This document shows, in pieces, positions 25,631 to 34,350 of a DNA stretch of 64,000 nucleotides. The stretch covers positions 62,001-126,000 of the forward strand of contig CANARY010000006.1 in the NCBI GenBank assembly GCA_947364235.1. The letters are read 5' to 3'. The notes under the pieces are model-generated. The model was not told the origin of the DNA. It ran no database searches and saw only the letters and a program-made list of their open reading frames with translations. Positions within the stretch are counted from its first letter, which is position 1; every line of letters starts with the position of its first letter. The translations under genes were made by a program, and so were the position numbers. This DNA comes from an uncultured Candidatus Melainabacteria bacterium (GTDB lineage: Bacteria; Cyanobacteriota; Vampirovibrionia; Gastranaerophilales; Gastranaerophilaceae).

Positions 25631-25639
25631 GGGGGGGGG
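25631..25639. repeat. Nine-base G/C homopolymer abutting the hyf promoter
   Basis: Nine consecutive G on the plus strand (C on the transcribed side), directly upstream of the -35 in an otherwise AT-rich region. Prone to slippage. Confidence 0.8.
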
Positions 25640-25839
25640 AAGAAATCGAGTGCAAAAGATAAATAAACCCAAAACTCTTAAAAATACTGAATTCTAGGTT
25701 AAGATGTAAAAATTAGTTAACAATCATTAATAAAATTTTCAAAATCTTTATAATATATTTTATCATCACAAATCAATAGAGCTCAGCCTTAGAACATAGT
25801 CATCAAGGCTTCTTAAGGCTGTTTTTGAAAGGAAAATTT

Positions 25840-26724
25840 ATGTTAAAATTTGAAGATTATTTGGAACAAAGAATTCAAGATGAAATCTTAAGGTACATGG
25901 TACAAAACGGACATGAAAACGCAAACACTGCTTCTCCTGTATTTCGGGCTTTGAATGATACTTACAAACAAGCGTATCTCTCTTATAATTACGGAGACAA
26001 CATTGCTGAAAAACTTCGCAACAATAATACAACACTTTACAATGGGAAATTTACCAGAGATACAGTAAATGAACTTCTTGCAAATGAATGGAACTCCAAA
26101 GCAGGTATTGAAACTGCAAAAATGGTAAAAACAAATCCTATTTCCGGATTAAATCCTAATGAACAAATGCTGAATACTATTGGCGAACATTTAGCAAATA
26201 ATAAACTCATAACTTCTCCAAATAATGCAAGAAAATTGGATGAATTTGATTCTGTTTTTAAACCTGTAAATGAAACGCCGCAGCAAGTAAATAATCCGGT
26301 TTTTAAAGCCAATATTGATAAAAACATGATATTAACACCACCTGAAAATCCAATATCTAAACCAGCACTTGAAGAATATCCGGAAGATTACAAACCCGCG
26401 GATAAACTTTTCAAAATCGGAGTTGAAAAAAATATCTCAGATTATGATCTTATACAAGAAAATAAAAATTTATCGACAGAAGAAAAAGTTGATAAAATTC
26501 ATGAAGTTGCTGAGAAGAGAAATCAAGAAATAGAAAAAGAACATAGAAAAGGAATGAATAAAGTTTATGGAAAAGCTGTTTGGGATGTAGGTTCCAACTT
26601 CATACCTGCGGTAGGACCTTTTGCCAAAGTTGCAACAGGTATTGGTAAAATTCTATCGCCATTAAGCAAAAAAGCTGCTCCTTTTGTAGGTAAAAAATTG
26701 CACAGACAACAACCCAAGGAATAG
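25840..26724 (+). CDS. N-terminal part of a frameshifted, toxin- or phage-like protein
   Basis: 294 aa up to the stop. The start ATG follows AAAGGA at 7 bp. The chain is hydrophilic and Asn-rich, with a Pro-rich middle and then a Gly/Ala-rich segment (SNFIPAVGPFAKVATGIGKI) of the kind found before toxin domains in polymorphic toxins. The reading frame is lost in an A6 run at 26692-26697. One more A would join it to the open frame 26697-27290, giving ~484 aa. No signal peptide is visible. Confidence 0.65.
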   Translation: MLKFEDYLEQRIQDEILRYMVQNGHENANTASPVFRALNDTYKQAYLSYNYGDNIAEKLRNNNTTLYNGKFTRDTVNELLANEWNSKAGIETAKMVKTNPISGLNPNEQMLNTIGEHLANNKLITSPNNARKLDEFDSVFKPVNETPQQVNNPVFKANIDKNMILTPPENPISKPALEEYPEDYKPADKLFKIGVEKNISDYDLIQENKNLSTEEKVDKIHEVAEKRNQEIEKEHRKGMNKVYGKAVWDVGSNFIPAVGPFAKVATGIGKILSPLSKKAAPFVGKKLHRQQPKE

Positions 26725-27293
26725 CAGAAGGTGTTGCGACAAGTCCAATAAATATAGTCAGAGATTCTGTAGTTGAGAATGAAAGTTTTAGAAAAAGTAC
26801 AATAAAAAATGTTTTACTTGGAGGTTTTCTTGGAGGTCTCAATAAAGGAGGTTATAAACTAGCAAATAAAATTGACACAGGTAACATTTTACGCAAAGCA
26901 GGTCAAAAGAATAAACTTCTGCCCCGTCAACAAAGAAAATTACAAGACAAAGCAACACAATATTATGAAGATTATTTAGAAGGTAGATCTGTAAAACTCA
27001 ACGATGGAAGTAAAGTAAAATTCGGAAGTCCAAACAGCATCAGAATAAAACCTAAAAAAGTAAATATAATTCCTGATTTACCGGACCAACTTAAATCCGG
27101 AGAAATAATAAATCAGGGTAATAAAACCTCTGTGCATAACAAATTAAATGGAAAAATATATAATTACAGCATAAACAAAAATATTAATAGTGAAAACACT
27201 TTAGGAAAAATTAATTCTGTACAAAGAAACAAAGAGGAAGAACAATATTTTTGGTTAAAAAAATTATTAAAATCACACAGAAATCATATCTAA
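26697..27293 (+). pseudogene. Detached C-terminal part of the frameshifted gene
   Basis: Open for ~198 codons in the -1 frame with no plausible start codon of its own, beginning IAQTTTQGIAEGVATSPINI and ending at TAA 27291-27293. It contains a Gly-rich helix (VLLGGFLGGLNKGG) and then SVKLNDGSKVKFGSPN and IIPDLPDQLKSGE. These faintly recall barnase-like (BECR/LPD) domains of toxins, but that is only a pattern impression. It may be reached by -1 frameshifting, or be a true pseudogene or a sequencing error. Confidence 0.6.
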
Positions 27294-27300
27294 TGGCTAA

Positions 27301-27328
27301 AAAAGGATTGCATTAGCAATCCTTTTTT
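27301..27328 (+). terminator. Terminator of the frameshifted gene
   Basis: 11-bp perfect stem AAAAGGATTGC/GCAATCCTTTT, 4-nt loop, then T's. Confidence 0.85.
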
Positions 27329-27350
27329 ATTTTGATGTTAAAATAAAAGT

Positions 27351-27692
27351 ATGAAAAATAAAAGAAAAAAAAGTAAAAAAAATATAGAAAACAGTATAAA
27401 GCAAGCAACGGGAAATAATGTCACAAACGATAACGATAATGCTTTTTGTAATACAGAAGCAAAGTTTTTGGAGTTTTTATTCTGGTTGCCTCAAGTTGCA
27501 TTTGTTCTTTTCGAGTACGCAATCGTAATTACATTATTCGTTCTTATGGCAAAGAATTTATTTACTGATGATTATCATGATCCCTATTATAGGAAGTTTT
27601 TACCTTATGAAGGAGGTCGCGGCAATATACTTTATAGTCTTGGGGTTTTGGCCATCAAATTCATTCTCTTGGTTAGAAGCTTATTTATTTAG
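27351..27692 (+). CDS. Small membrane protein, unknown
   Basis: 113 aa. A very basic N-terminus (KNKRKKSKKN) is followed by two hydrophobic helices (~45-70 and ~92-112). No clear ribosome site, so the start is uncertain. First of three small membrane proteins after the toxin-like gene. Confidence 0.5.
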   Translation: MKNKRKKSKKNIENSIKQATGNNVTNDNDNAFCNTEAKFLEFLFWLPQVAFVLFEYAIVITLFVLMAKNLFTDDYHDPYYRKFLPYEGGRGNILYSLGVLAIKFILLVRSLFI

Positions 27693-27707
27693 AAAGGGAA
27701 ACATAAT

Positions 27708-27854
27708 ATGTGGAGACAATATCTTTCAGATTTTATTTCAACATCTTTTTACATGTTAACTTTTATTATAAGTTTTATGTTAACTGTATTTTTTTATGAA
27801 GTTTTATATCAATTAATTAATATGTTTCTTATATCAAATTTTGCACAACAATAG
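27708..27854 (+). CDS. 48-aa single-helix membrane peptide
   Basis: AAAGGGA lies 9 bp before the ATG. The peptide is one long hydrophobic helix (FYMLTFIISFMLTVFFYEVL) with short polar ends. It follows the 113-aa gene by 15 bp. No homology recognised. Confidence 0.45.
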   Translation: MWRQYLSDFISTSFYMLTFIISFMLTVFFYEVLYQLINMFLISNFAQQ

Positions 27855-27872
27855 AAAGTAAAATAAATAACG

Positions 27873-28034
27873 ATGAATAACAACAATAAATATTATAAAT
27901 ATAGGACAATTTTTGACTCTAGCTTTTGGGAACATATCAAATTCTGTTTTTGCTTCAGTTTTATCATTACTGGTATTTTTTACGTCTTGAAAATAGTCTG
28001 CTTACTATTTATGCTGTTATTCAAAATTAAATGA
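27873..28034 (+). CDS. 53-aa single-helix membrane peptide
   Basis: Asn/Tyr-rich N-terminus, then a Cys/Phe-rich hydrophobic helix (FCFCFSFIITGIFYVL) and IVCLLFMLLFKIK. Ribosome site weak. The third small membrane frame in a row, 18 bp after the previous one; the repetition makes it more credible. Confidence 0.35.
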   Translation: MNNNNKYYKYRTIFDSSFWEHIKFCFCFSFIITGIFYVLKIVCLLFMLLFKIK

Positions 28035-28130
28035 GAAGAAGGATTGCTAACGCAATGCGTGAATATTATAAGTTTTATCTTTACCAGATTTTTATATTTT
28101 AACAACAATCCTGTATATTTCTCCTGCTAC

Positions 28131-28159
28131 TTTACGTAAAAATGCAGTTGTAATATAAT
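28131..28159 (+). promoter_or_regulatory. Promoter of the Gfo/Idh gene
   Basis: -35 TTTACG (28131-28136), 17 bp, perfect -10 TATAAT (28154-28159), 26 bp before the ATG. Confidence 0.65.
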
Positions 28160-28185
28160 AAAATAAGATAGAGGGTAAAATAGGT

Positions 28186-29184
28186 ATGAAAGAACAAAAA
28201 GTTGCAGTAATCGGTATGGGAATGTGGGGTAAAAATATTGTCCGCAATTTCTATAACCTTAATGTTTTAGATACAGTTTGTGATTTAGATGATGAATCTT
28301 TAAAAGCTGTTCAAGAACAATTTCCTGGAGTAAAAGTTACAAAAGATTTTAATGACATTATTAACAGCAAAGAAATTACAGGCGTTGCTGTTGTAACTCC
28401 CAGCCACACACACTTTAAGATAGTTAAAGCTATGCTTGAAGCCGGCAAAAATGTTTATGTAGAAAAACCAATTTCTACAGTAGCAGAAGAAGCCCGCGTT
28501 TTAACAGAACTCGCGGAAGAAAAAGGACTGGTTCTTATGGTTGACCACCTGCTTCTTTACCATCCTGCCGTTAATAGATTGAAAATGTTAATAGAAGAAG
28601 GGGTTCTGGGTGAACCTGTTTACGCTCAAAGCGATAGATTAAATGTTAATTATCACAAGAACGACAGAAGCGTTATGTGGGATTTAGCTCCTCACGATGT
28701 TTCAATGATAGCTTATGTAACTGGTAAAAATCCTGTAAAAGTTATCTCAGCTATCGGCTGCTCTTCAGATAAAAATAACATTATGGATATTACCCACATT
28801 GGAATTGAATTTGAAGGCGGTATGACAGCGCATATTTCGGACAGCTGGATTACTCCGCAAAAACACGTTATGCTTCTTGTTCGCGGAACAAAAGCAACAG
28901 CTATTTTTGACGACACAGCAGCTTCTGATAAATTAAAAGTTTACGACAATTTCAAGCCTGCAAACACTCAAAACTTTGCTCTTGATTATTTAGAAATTGA
29001 ACCTTTAAAACTTGCCTGCCAGCACTTTGTAAACTGCTGTGCTTCAGGTCAAAAAGCCCGTTCTGACGGAGCTAACGGTTACGCTGTTGTAAGCGTTCTT
29101 GAAGAAGCTGAACGCATCATGCTCGGTTCAAAAGTTGAAGACTTAAACAAAAAAGACTTCGCACTTTCAAGAATGAAAGGCTAA
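28186..29184 (+). CDS. Gfo/Idh/MocA-family NAD(P)-dependent oxidoreductase
   Basis: 332 aa. Rossmann motif GMGMWGKN near residue 10, VVTPSHTHF, and the family signature GKNVYVEKPIST with its lysine. The second domain has DLAPHDVSMIAY, where the His is the usual catalytic base. The pattern is close to WlbA/GnnA-type UDP-sugar 3-dehydrogenases, so a sugar-nucleotide substrate is likely but not shown. Cytoplasmic. Confidence 0.85.
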   Translation: MKEQKVAVIGMGMWGKNIVRNFYNLNVLDTVCDLDDESLKAVQEQFPGVKVTKDFNDIINSKEITGVAVVTPSHTHFKIVKAMLEAGKNVYVEKPISTVAEEARVLTELAEEKGLVLMVDHLLLYHPAVNRLKMLIEEGVLGEPVYAQSDRLNVNYHKNDRSVMWDLAPHDVSMIAYVTGKNPVKVISAIGCSSDKNNIMDITHIGIEFEGGMTAHISDSWITPQKHVMLLVRGTKATAIFDDTAASDKLKVYDNFKPANTQNFALDYLEIEPLKLACQHFVNCCASGQKARSDGANGYAVVSVLEEAERIMLGSKVEDLNKKDFALSRMKG

Positions 29185-29310
29185 GGGTAAACAAGGAAAG
29201 GGATGCTTCTTCGCTCCCATCGAGCCGGTAGTCTGTTCCAAAGGAGCACTTGGAGCAGCAAAATTATTAGTAGTTTAGCGGGATGTGCTCCGCCCAAATG
29301 GTGAAAAAAA

Positions 29311-29904
29311 ATGGCTAATTTTATATCAATATTTAGAATATTTGTAATGTTTGCAGCTGTGTATTTAATTTATACCTGCCAAGGTAACACTGCAGCTTAT
29401 ATTTGGGCATTAGCACTTACAATTATCGCATTCGCGCTTGACGGACTTGATGGTTATGTTGCAAGAAAATTTCACGAAGAATCAAAATTTGGCGCTCTTC
29501 TTGATATTATGGGCGACAGGATTGTTGAAAACACTTACTGGATTTTGTTTGCTGTAATGGGTTGGTTAAACATTTTATTTCCTCTAATCGCAATCACAAG
29601 AGGATTTATTACAGACACTATCAGAAGTGCTGCAATGGAGCAAGGTTTAACTCCTTTTGGAATGCAGGTTAATCCGATTTGCAAATTTATTACAGGCTCT
29701 AAATTTATGAGAATAAGCTATGCTGTAGCAAAAGTTCTTGCGTTTATTTTAATAATCGCCGCTAAAATTCCGGTTTGCCCGAACCGCGAAATCATATGGG
29801 CAATTGGTTTCTGGGCAGCTGTTTTTGCAATCGTATTCTGTGTTGTCAGAGGTTTGCCTGTTGTAATCGAAGCTAAGTATCTTTTTAAGGATAAAAATGT
29901 TTAA
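29311..29904 (+). CDS. CDP-alcohol phosphatidyltransferase (PgsA-like)
   Basis: 197 aa, about five transmembrane helices. The complete active-site signature is D44-G-x2-D47-G48-x2-A51-R52-x8-G61-x3-D65-x3-D69. It transfers a phosphatidyl group from CDP-diacylglycerol to an alcohol in the inner membrane, most often glycerol-3-phosphate. The actual alcohol cannot be read from the sequence. No ribosome site is visible. Overlaps trmL by 8 bp. Confidence 0.88.
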   Translation: MANFISIFRIFVMFAAVYLIYTCQGNTAAYIWALALTIIAFALDGLDGYVARKFHEESKFGALLDIMGDRIVENTYWILFAVMGWLNILFPLIAITRGFITDTIRSAAMEQGLTPFGMQVNPICKFITGSKFMRISYAVAKVLAFILIIAAKIPVCPNREIIWAIGFWAAVFAIVFCVVRGLPVVIEAKYLFKDKNV

Positions 29905-30340
29905 CGTAGTTTTATATGAACCGGAAATACCGCAAAACACAGGAAATATTGCAAGGCTTTGTGCTTGTACAGGTGCATCTTTGTATCTTGTAGGCAAGCT
30001 TGGATTTGCACTTACAGATAAATACACTAAACGTGCAGGTATGGATTACTGGGAAAGCGTTGATTTACATAAAATCAATTCTATGGAAGATTTGTATAGC
30101 CAGTTTCCTGATGGCAGATTTTTTTATTTAACTACAAAATCAAAAAAGAAATACACAGAAATTGAGTTTAAAGACGGTGATTTTATCGTATTCGGCCCGG
30201 AATCACGCGGACTTCCACCTGAATATGTCACCCAGGAAACAGCTGTTACAATTCCAATGGTTGAAGGACAAAGAAGCTTAAATTTAGCAAACTCGGTTGC
30301 AATAACAGCTTATGAGGTTATAAGACAAATTGGTTTATAA
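29897..30340 (+). CDS. trmL: tRNA (cytidine/uridine-34-2'-O)-methyltransferase
   Basis: 147 aa SPOUT enzyme, standard TrmL length. It starts with NVVLYEPEIPQNTGNIARLC and ends with the knotted SAM site (VFGPESRGLPPE, IPMVEGQRSLNLANSVAI). It methylates the wobble ribose of leucine tRNAs. Overlaps both neighbours' ends closely, as part of a four-gene run. Confidence 0.95.
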   Translation: MFNVVLYEPEIPQNTGNIARLCACTGASLYLVGKLGFALTDKYTKRAGMDYWESVDLHKINSMEDLYSQFPDGRFFYLTTKSKKKYTEIEFKDGDFIVFGPESRGLPPEYVTQETAVTIPMVEGQRSLNLANSVAITAYEVIRQIGL

Positions 30341-30341
30341 A

Positions 30342-31130
30342 ATGCCTTTTAGAGAGCAAAACTCCAACAAAGGAACTTTTGGAAAAGTTCTTAACTTTGC
30401 AGGCTCAAAAAATTATATCGGAGTAGCGTATCTTTCTACAGTCTCCGTTTTAAAATCCGGGGCGGGTTTTGCAGCTCTTGCAAGCGAAAAAGAGATTATT
30501 CGTTCTGTCTCCACCTTGCTTCCAGAAGCTGTTTATCTTTCACATAAAGAAGGACTTAAGCAGATAAAAGATTTTTCAGTTGTTTTAATCGGGTGCGGCT
30601 TAGGTAATAATAAGAAACTTTTTCAAGAAGTCATAAAACATGTAAAATCTCCGCTTGTTATAGACGCAGACGGGTTGAATATATTGTCTAAATTAAATAC
30701 TACTTTGCCGAAAAATACAATAATTACTCCGCATCCTTTAGAAGCTGCAAGGCTTTTGGGAGTTGAACTTCAAGATATTTTAAGCGATTTAGAAAGCTCT
30801 GCAAAGAAACTTTGTGAAAAATATAATTGTATTACGGTGCTTAAAACTCATAGAACAATAATTTGTGACGGTAAAGAAATTTTCATAAACCAGCACGGCA
30901 ATTCTGCGCTTGCAAAAGCCGGTTCAGGAGATGTACTGGCGGGAATTATTGCAGGTCTTCTTGCACAAAAGGTACAACCATATAATGCAGCAAGATTAGG
31001 AGTTTACCTTCACTCACGTGCAGGAGAAATTGCATCGGAAGAGTTGACAGAATACTCTGTTCTTGCCTCAGACTTGCCGAAATACTTGCCGGAAGCTATT
31101 AAACAAACTTTATCCTGCCAGTCTGATTAA
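30342..31130 (+). CDS. nnrD: ADP-dependent NAD(P)H-hydrate dehydratase
   Basis: 262 aa from the ATG at 30342; a TTG at 30330 would overlap trmL. Ribokinase-like fold: NKGTFGKVLNFAGSKNYIGVA-type opening, GCGLG, VIDADGLN, TPHPLEA and the catalytic NSALAKAGSGDVLAGII motif. It repairs hydrated NADH/NADPH. The separate NnrE epimerase domain is absent, so this is a single-domain form. Its last 32 bp overlap the 3' end of the converging nucleotidase gene. Confidence 0.92.
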   Translation: MPFREQNSNKGTFGKVLNFAGSKNYIGVAYLSTVSVLKSGAGFAALASEKEIIRSVSTLLPEAVYLSHKEGLKQIKDFSVVLIGCGLGNNKKLFQEVIKHVKSPLVIDADGLNILSKLNTTLPKNTIITPHPLEAARLLGVELQDILSDLESSAKKLCEKYNCITVLKTHRTIICDGKEIFINQHGNSALAKAGSGDVLAGIIAGLLAQKVQPYNAARLGVYLHSRAGEIASEELTEYSVLASDLPKYLPEAIKQTLSCQSD

Positions 31131-32646
31131 TTACGATTGGTTCACCTAAATGTTTAATATATTCGCATGCCAGAAAATCTTTATTAAACGGATAGTTTAC
31201 ACATTCTTCTTTTGGACAAAGAACATCCAAATCTGCCCCGTCAAACATCATGAAAGAATCCATAACAACTTTATAAGTTTTAACTTCACTCGGATTTTCA
31301 ACATCAATTTTATGTTCTTTTCCATCATTATCTACAAAATTCATTCCAGTAAGCTTACCGGCTTTTGGGTCAACAGTATAATTCATACCTGAAACAGCAA
31401 GCAATCCCGGTTTATTACCTTGAGACCTGTACGTATTTTCAATTGCATCTTTAAAATAATCAACGAGTTTTTTCTCAGAAACATCTGCAGCAGAAACTCT
31501 GTCTTCAAACGGTGCAATGTCTTTTATATCTCTTGTATCAATCACGCCAGGTTTAAAGTAACTTCTTGTACCGCTGTTATTCCAAAGTGCGATATCGGCG
31601 TTAAGCTCATATTTCATAGCATCACACATAAAGTTAGCGTGTGCATTTTCTTCTATCAAAGAATTTGGAGGAGCTGCAGCTTCCTTGATAAATCCGACTT
31701 CTTCAGGAGTACCCAAAATATCATTAATAATATACTGATTAATCATATTTTTATCAAACAAGCTGGTTTTACCCAAATTATTTTGAGCTTTTGTAATCAC
31801 ACCATTTTTATCAAAAGTCAAATTAAGTTTTCCAAAATAATTTCCATTCTTTCCAGCATCTGTTATAATTACCGGTTCTCCTGATTTTGAATAGAAGAGA
31901 TTTTCACCTTCTTTAATATCTTTAATAAGTTCATGTGTATGTCCGCCGATTATAACATCAACTCCATCTAAGTTTTGGGCTGCAATTTTATCTGTATCTA
32001 ATCCCATGTGAGAAAGCAAGAAGACCTTATTCACTCCTTGTTCTTTTAAAATTTCGATTTCTTTCTGAATATCTTCAATTGTATCTTCTAAACCTTCAAC
32101 CGAGCAATTTCTATGGTAAGAAGGATGAGTTACACGTTCGAGCAAATCAATCGGAGTTGCGCCTACCACTCCAATTTTTTCACCATTAACTTCCATTATC
32201 GCAGAACGTTTCAAAGCACTATTTAATTCTGCATGGTCATCTTCATCATCTAAATCTTGTTTGAGGTTAACTGCAAAATAATTACCTTTAAATTTACTAA
32301 TCGTATCTACAAAATCATTTTGTTTTGTATCAAGTTCATGATTTCCGAGAGCAGAACCGTTTATGCCGGCAAGATTCATAAATCTAATTACCGCGTTGTT
32401 TACAGCTTTATTTTTCTCATCACCAATTCCATTATCACCTCCTGAGAATTTTAAATCACCTTTTAATCCTGATAAAATTCTAAGCATATTATTGGTCTGA
32501 CCATGCAAATCGTTAAAATATCCAACAGACATTTCAAAAGTATCTTTTTCAGGAGACTTTTCAAGTTTGCTGTTTTTAGAAGGCTCTGACTTTCTAAATG
32601 TAAATGTATATTGGTTAATTTTGGGGAGAGATACTTTCAAATCCAT
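31099..32646 (-). CDS. 5'-nucleotidase/UshA-family metallophosphatase, paralogue 1
   Basis: 515 aa. The N-terminal metallophosphoesterase domain has NDLHGQ, GGDN, GNHELD, LSHMG and GGHTHE metal-binding motifs. The C-terminal 5'-nucleotidase domain has NNSGTR and a YTVDP-type motif. It would hydrolyse nucleotide or sugar phosphates. UshA proteins are exported, but no Sec signal is seen; a ~40-residue Lys/Ser-rich leader precedes the domain. About 48 bp separate it from its upstream paralogue. Confidence 0.88.
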   Translation of the reverse strand: MDLKVSLPKINQYTFTFRKSEPSKNSKLEKSPEKDTFEMSVGYFNDLHGQTNNMLRILSGLKGDLKFSGGDNGIGDEKNKAVNNAVIRFMNLAGINGSALGNHELDTKQNDFVDTISKFKGNYFAVNLKQDLDDEDDHAELNSALKRSAIMEVNGEKIGVVGATPIDLLERVTHPSYHRNCSVEGLEDTIEDIQKEIEILKEQGVNKVFLLSHMGLDTDKIAAQNLDGVDVIIGGHTHELIKDIKEGENLFYSKSGEPVIITDAGKNGNYFGKLNLTFDKNGVITKAQNNLGKTSLFDKNMINQYIINDILGTPEEVGFIKEAAAPPNSLIEENAHANFMCDAMKYELNADIALWNNSGTRSYFKPGVIDTRDIKDIAPFEDRVSAADVSEKKLVDYFKDAIENTYRSQGNKPGLLAVSGMNYTVDPKAGKLTGMNFVDNDGKEHKIDVENPSEVKTYKVVMDSFMMFDGADLDVLCPKEECVNYPFNKDFLACEYIKHLGEPIVINQTGRIKFV

Positions 32647-32694
32647 ATTTTCCTGCTTTTTTGATAATAAAACGTCTAAAAATATTTTTTGCTA

Positions 32695-34284
32695 TTAATC
32701 ATCGTATCTAAAATTTATACGACCAGAATGTTCAATTACAACTGGTTTTCCAGATTCTTTAATATACTGGCAGACCATAACATCTTTATCATAATTAAAT
32801 TTTTCCAAATAATCTTCTTCCGGTGCAAGAATATTAAAATCTGCTCCTGCTGACATCAAAAACTCATCAGTAACAACTTTATAAGTTTTGTCTTCACTAG
32901 GATTTTCAATATCTATATTGTGAATCTTGCCATTTTTATCTACAAAATTCATTTCAACAAGTTCGCCTTCTTCTGGATTAACTGTATAGTTTAAACCTGA
33001 AACAGCAATCAACCCAGGTTTATTGCCTACTGAAGAATAAGAAGTTTCTATTGCATTTTTAAACAAATCAACAATTGTTTTTTCACTTACATTAGCAACA
33101 GCTACATAATCCAAAAACGGAGACATATCTTTTATTTCGCTAGAATCCACTACACCTTCATGGAAAAAACCTCTTACTCCGCAGTTGTGCCATAAAGCAA
33201 TATCGGAATCAGTTTTTTCCCGCATTACATCACAAACAAAGTTTGCATGCGGGTTTTCTTCTAACAGACTTTTTGGCGGAGGAGGAGCTGACTGAACATA
33301 TCCTACTATTTCTGGTTTGCCAAGAAGATAATCAAATACAAACTGGTTAATCATATTCTTATGGAATAATCTTGTCTCACCTATATTATTTTGAGCTTTC
33401 TCTATAACGCCGTCTTTATCAAAAGTCAGGTTCAAATTTCCGAAATAATTTCCGTCTCTGCCGGCTTCCGTTAGAAGAACAGGCTCCCCTGTTTTAGAAT
33501 AAAATAGATTTTCACCTTCTTTGATACCCTTGATAAGTTCATGCGTATGACCGCCGATTATGACATCAATTCCATTTGTACTCTGAGCTACAAGCTGATC
33601 TTTTTTATGTCCAAGGTGAGATAATAAAATAATTTTATTAACTCCCTGCTCTTTCATATTATCAATTTCTTCTTGAATTTCTTCAATTGTATCTTCTAAG
33701 CTGTCAACTTTACTATCTGTATAATAATTTGGATGGGTAAGTCTTTCAAACATATCCATTGGAGAAGCTCCGACAAGTCCTATTTTTTGACCTTTAACTT
33801 CTATTATCTTAGATTTTTTTAAGTGCTTATCAAGCTCTGCACGTCCAAGTTTTTCCACTTCATCAGGATTTTGGTTTTCAAGAGGCTCTTTGCTGTAGTT
33901 TAAGCAAAGAAAATCACCATCATAATTTTTAATAGCATCTATACAATCTTTTTGAGTTGTGTCCAGCTCATGATTTCCAAGAGCAGAAGCTTTTATTTCC
34001 GCGATATTTAAAAACATAGTAGTTGCTTTTCGAACACCCTGATTTTTTTCATCACCAATATCGTTATCACCCGCAGAAAGCTTTAAATCACCTTTAATCC
34101 CGGATAAAATTCTCATCATATTATTCGTCTGACCATGAATGTCATTAACATAACCGATAGAAATTTTAAAACTATCCTGCTTTGGAGAACGCTCTAAAAT
34201 TGACTCTGACGGCTGCTCCTTTTTATTACTTTTAAAGCCGACTCTTGGAATATTTAGACTAATTGGTTGGATATTAAAATTCAT
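32695..34284 (-). CDS. 5'-nucleotidase/UshA-family metallophosphatase, paralogue 2
   Basis: 529 aa from the ATG behind AGAGG; an upstream in-frame ATG at 34338 lacks a ribosome site. Same architecture as paralogue 1 (NDIHGQ, AGDND, GNHELD, LSHLGH, GGHTHE, NCGVRG), roughly 60% alike, so a tandem duplication. Its leader (NIQPISLNIPRVGFKSNKK) resembles the N-termini of other proteins of this genome rather than a Sec signal. Confidence 0.88.
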   Translation of the reverse strand: MNFNIQPISLNIPRVGFKSNKKEQPSESILERSPKQDSFKISIGYVNDIHGQTNNMMRILSGIKGDLKLSAGDNDIGDEKNQGVRKATTMFLNIAEIKASALGNHELDTTQKDCIDAIKNYDGDFLCLNYSKEPLENQNPDEVEKLGRAELDKHLKKSKIIEVKGQKIGLVGASPMDMFERLTHPNYYTDSKVDSLEDTIEEIQEEIDNMKEQGVNKIILLSHLGHKKDQLVAQSTNGIDVIIGGHTHELIKGIKEGENLFYSKTGEPVLLTEAGRDGNYFGNLNLTFDKDGVIEKAQNNIGETRLFHKNMINQFVFDYLLGKPEIVGYVQSAPPPPKSLLEENPHANFVCDVMREKTDSDIALWHNCGVRGFFHEGVVDSSEIKDMSPFLDYVAVANVSEKTIVDLFKNAIETSYSSVGNKPGLIAVSGLNYTVNPEEGELVEMNFVDKNGKIHNIDIENPSEDKTYKVVTDEFLMSAGADFNILAPEEDYLEKFNYDKDVMVCQYIKESGKPVVIEHSGRINFRYDD

Positions 34285-34350
34285 CAAAAAAACCTCTTTA
34301 TTAATACGAACAGCCGTAAAAATAAAAATTGCCATCAAGTTTACAAAATG

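Noticed and set aside
31420-31884. 154-codon plus-strand frame opposite the nucleotidase
   Set aside because: Antisense shadow; the minus-strand frame holds all metal-binding motifs.
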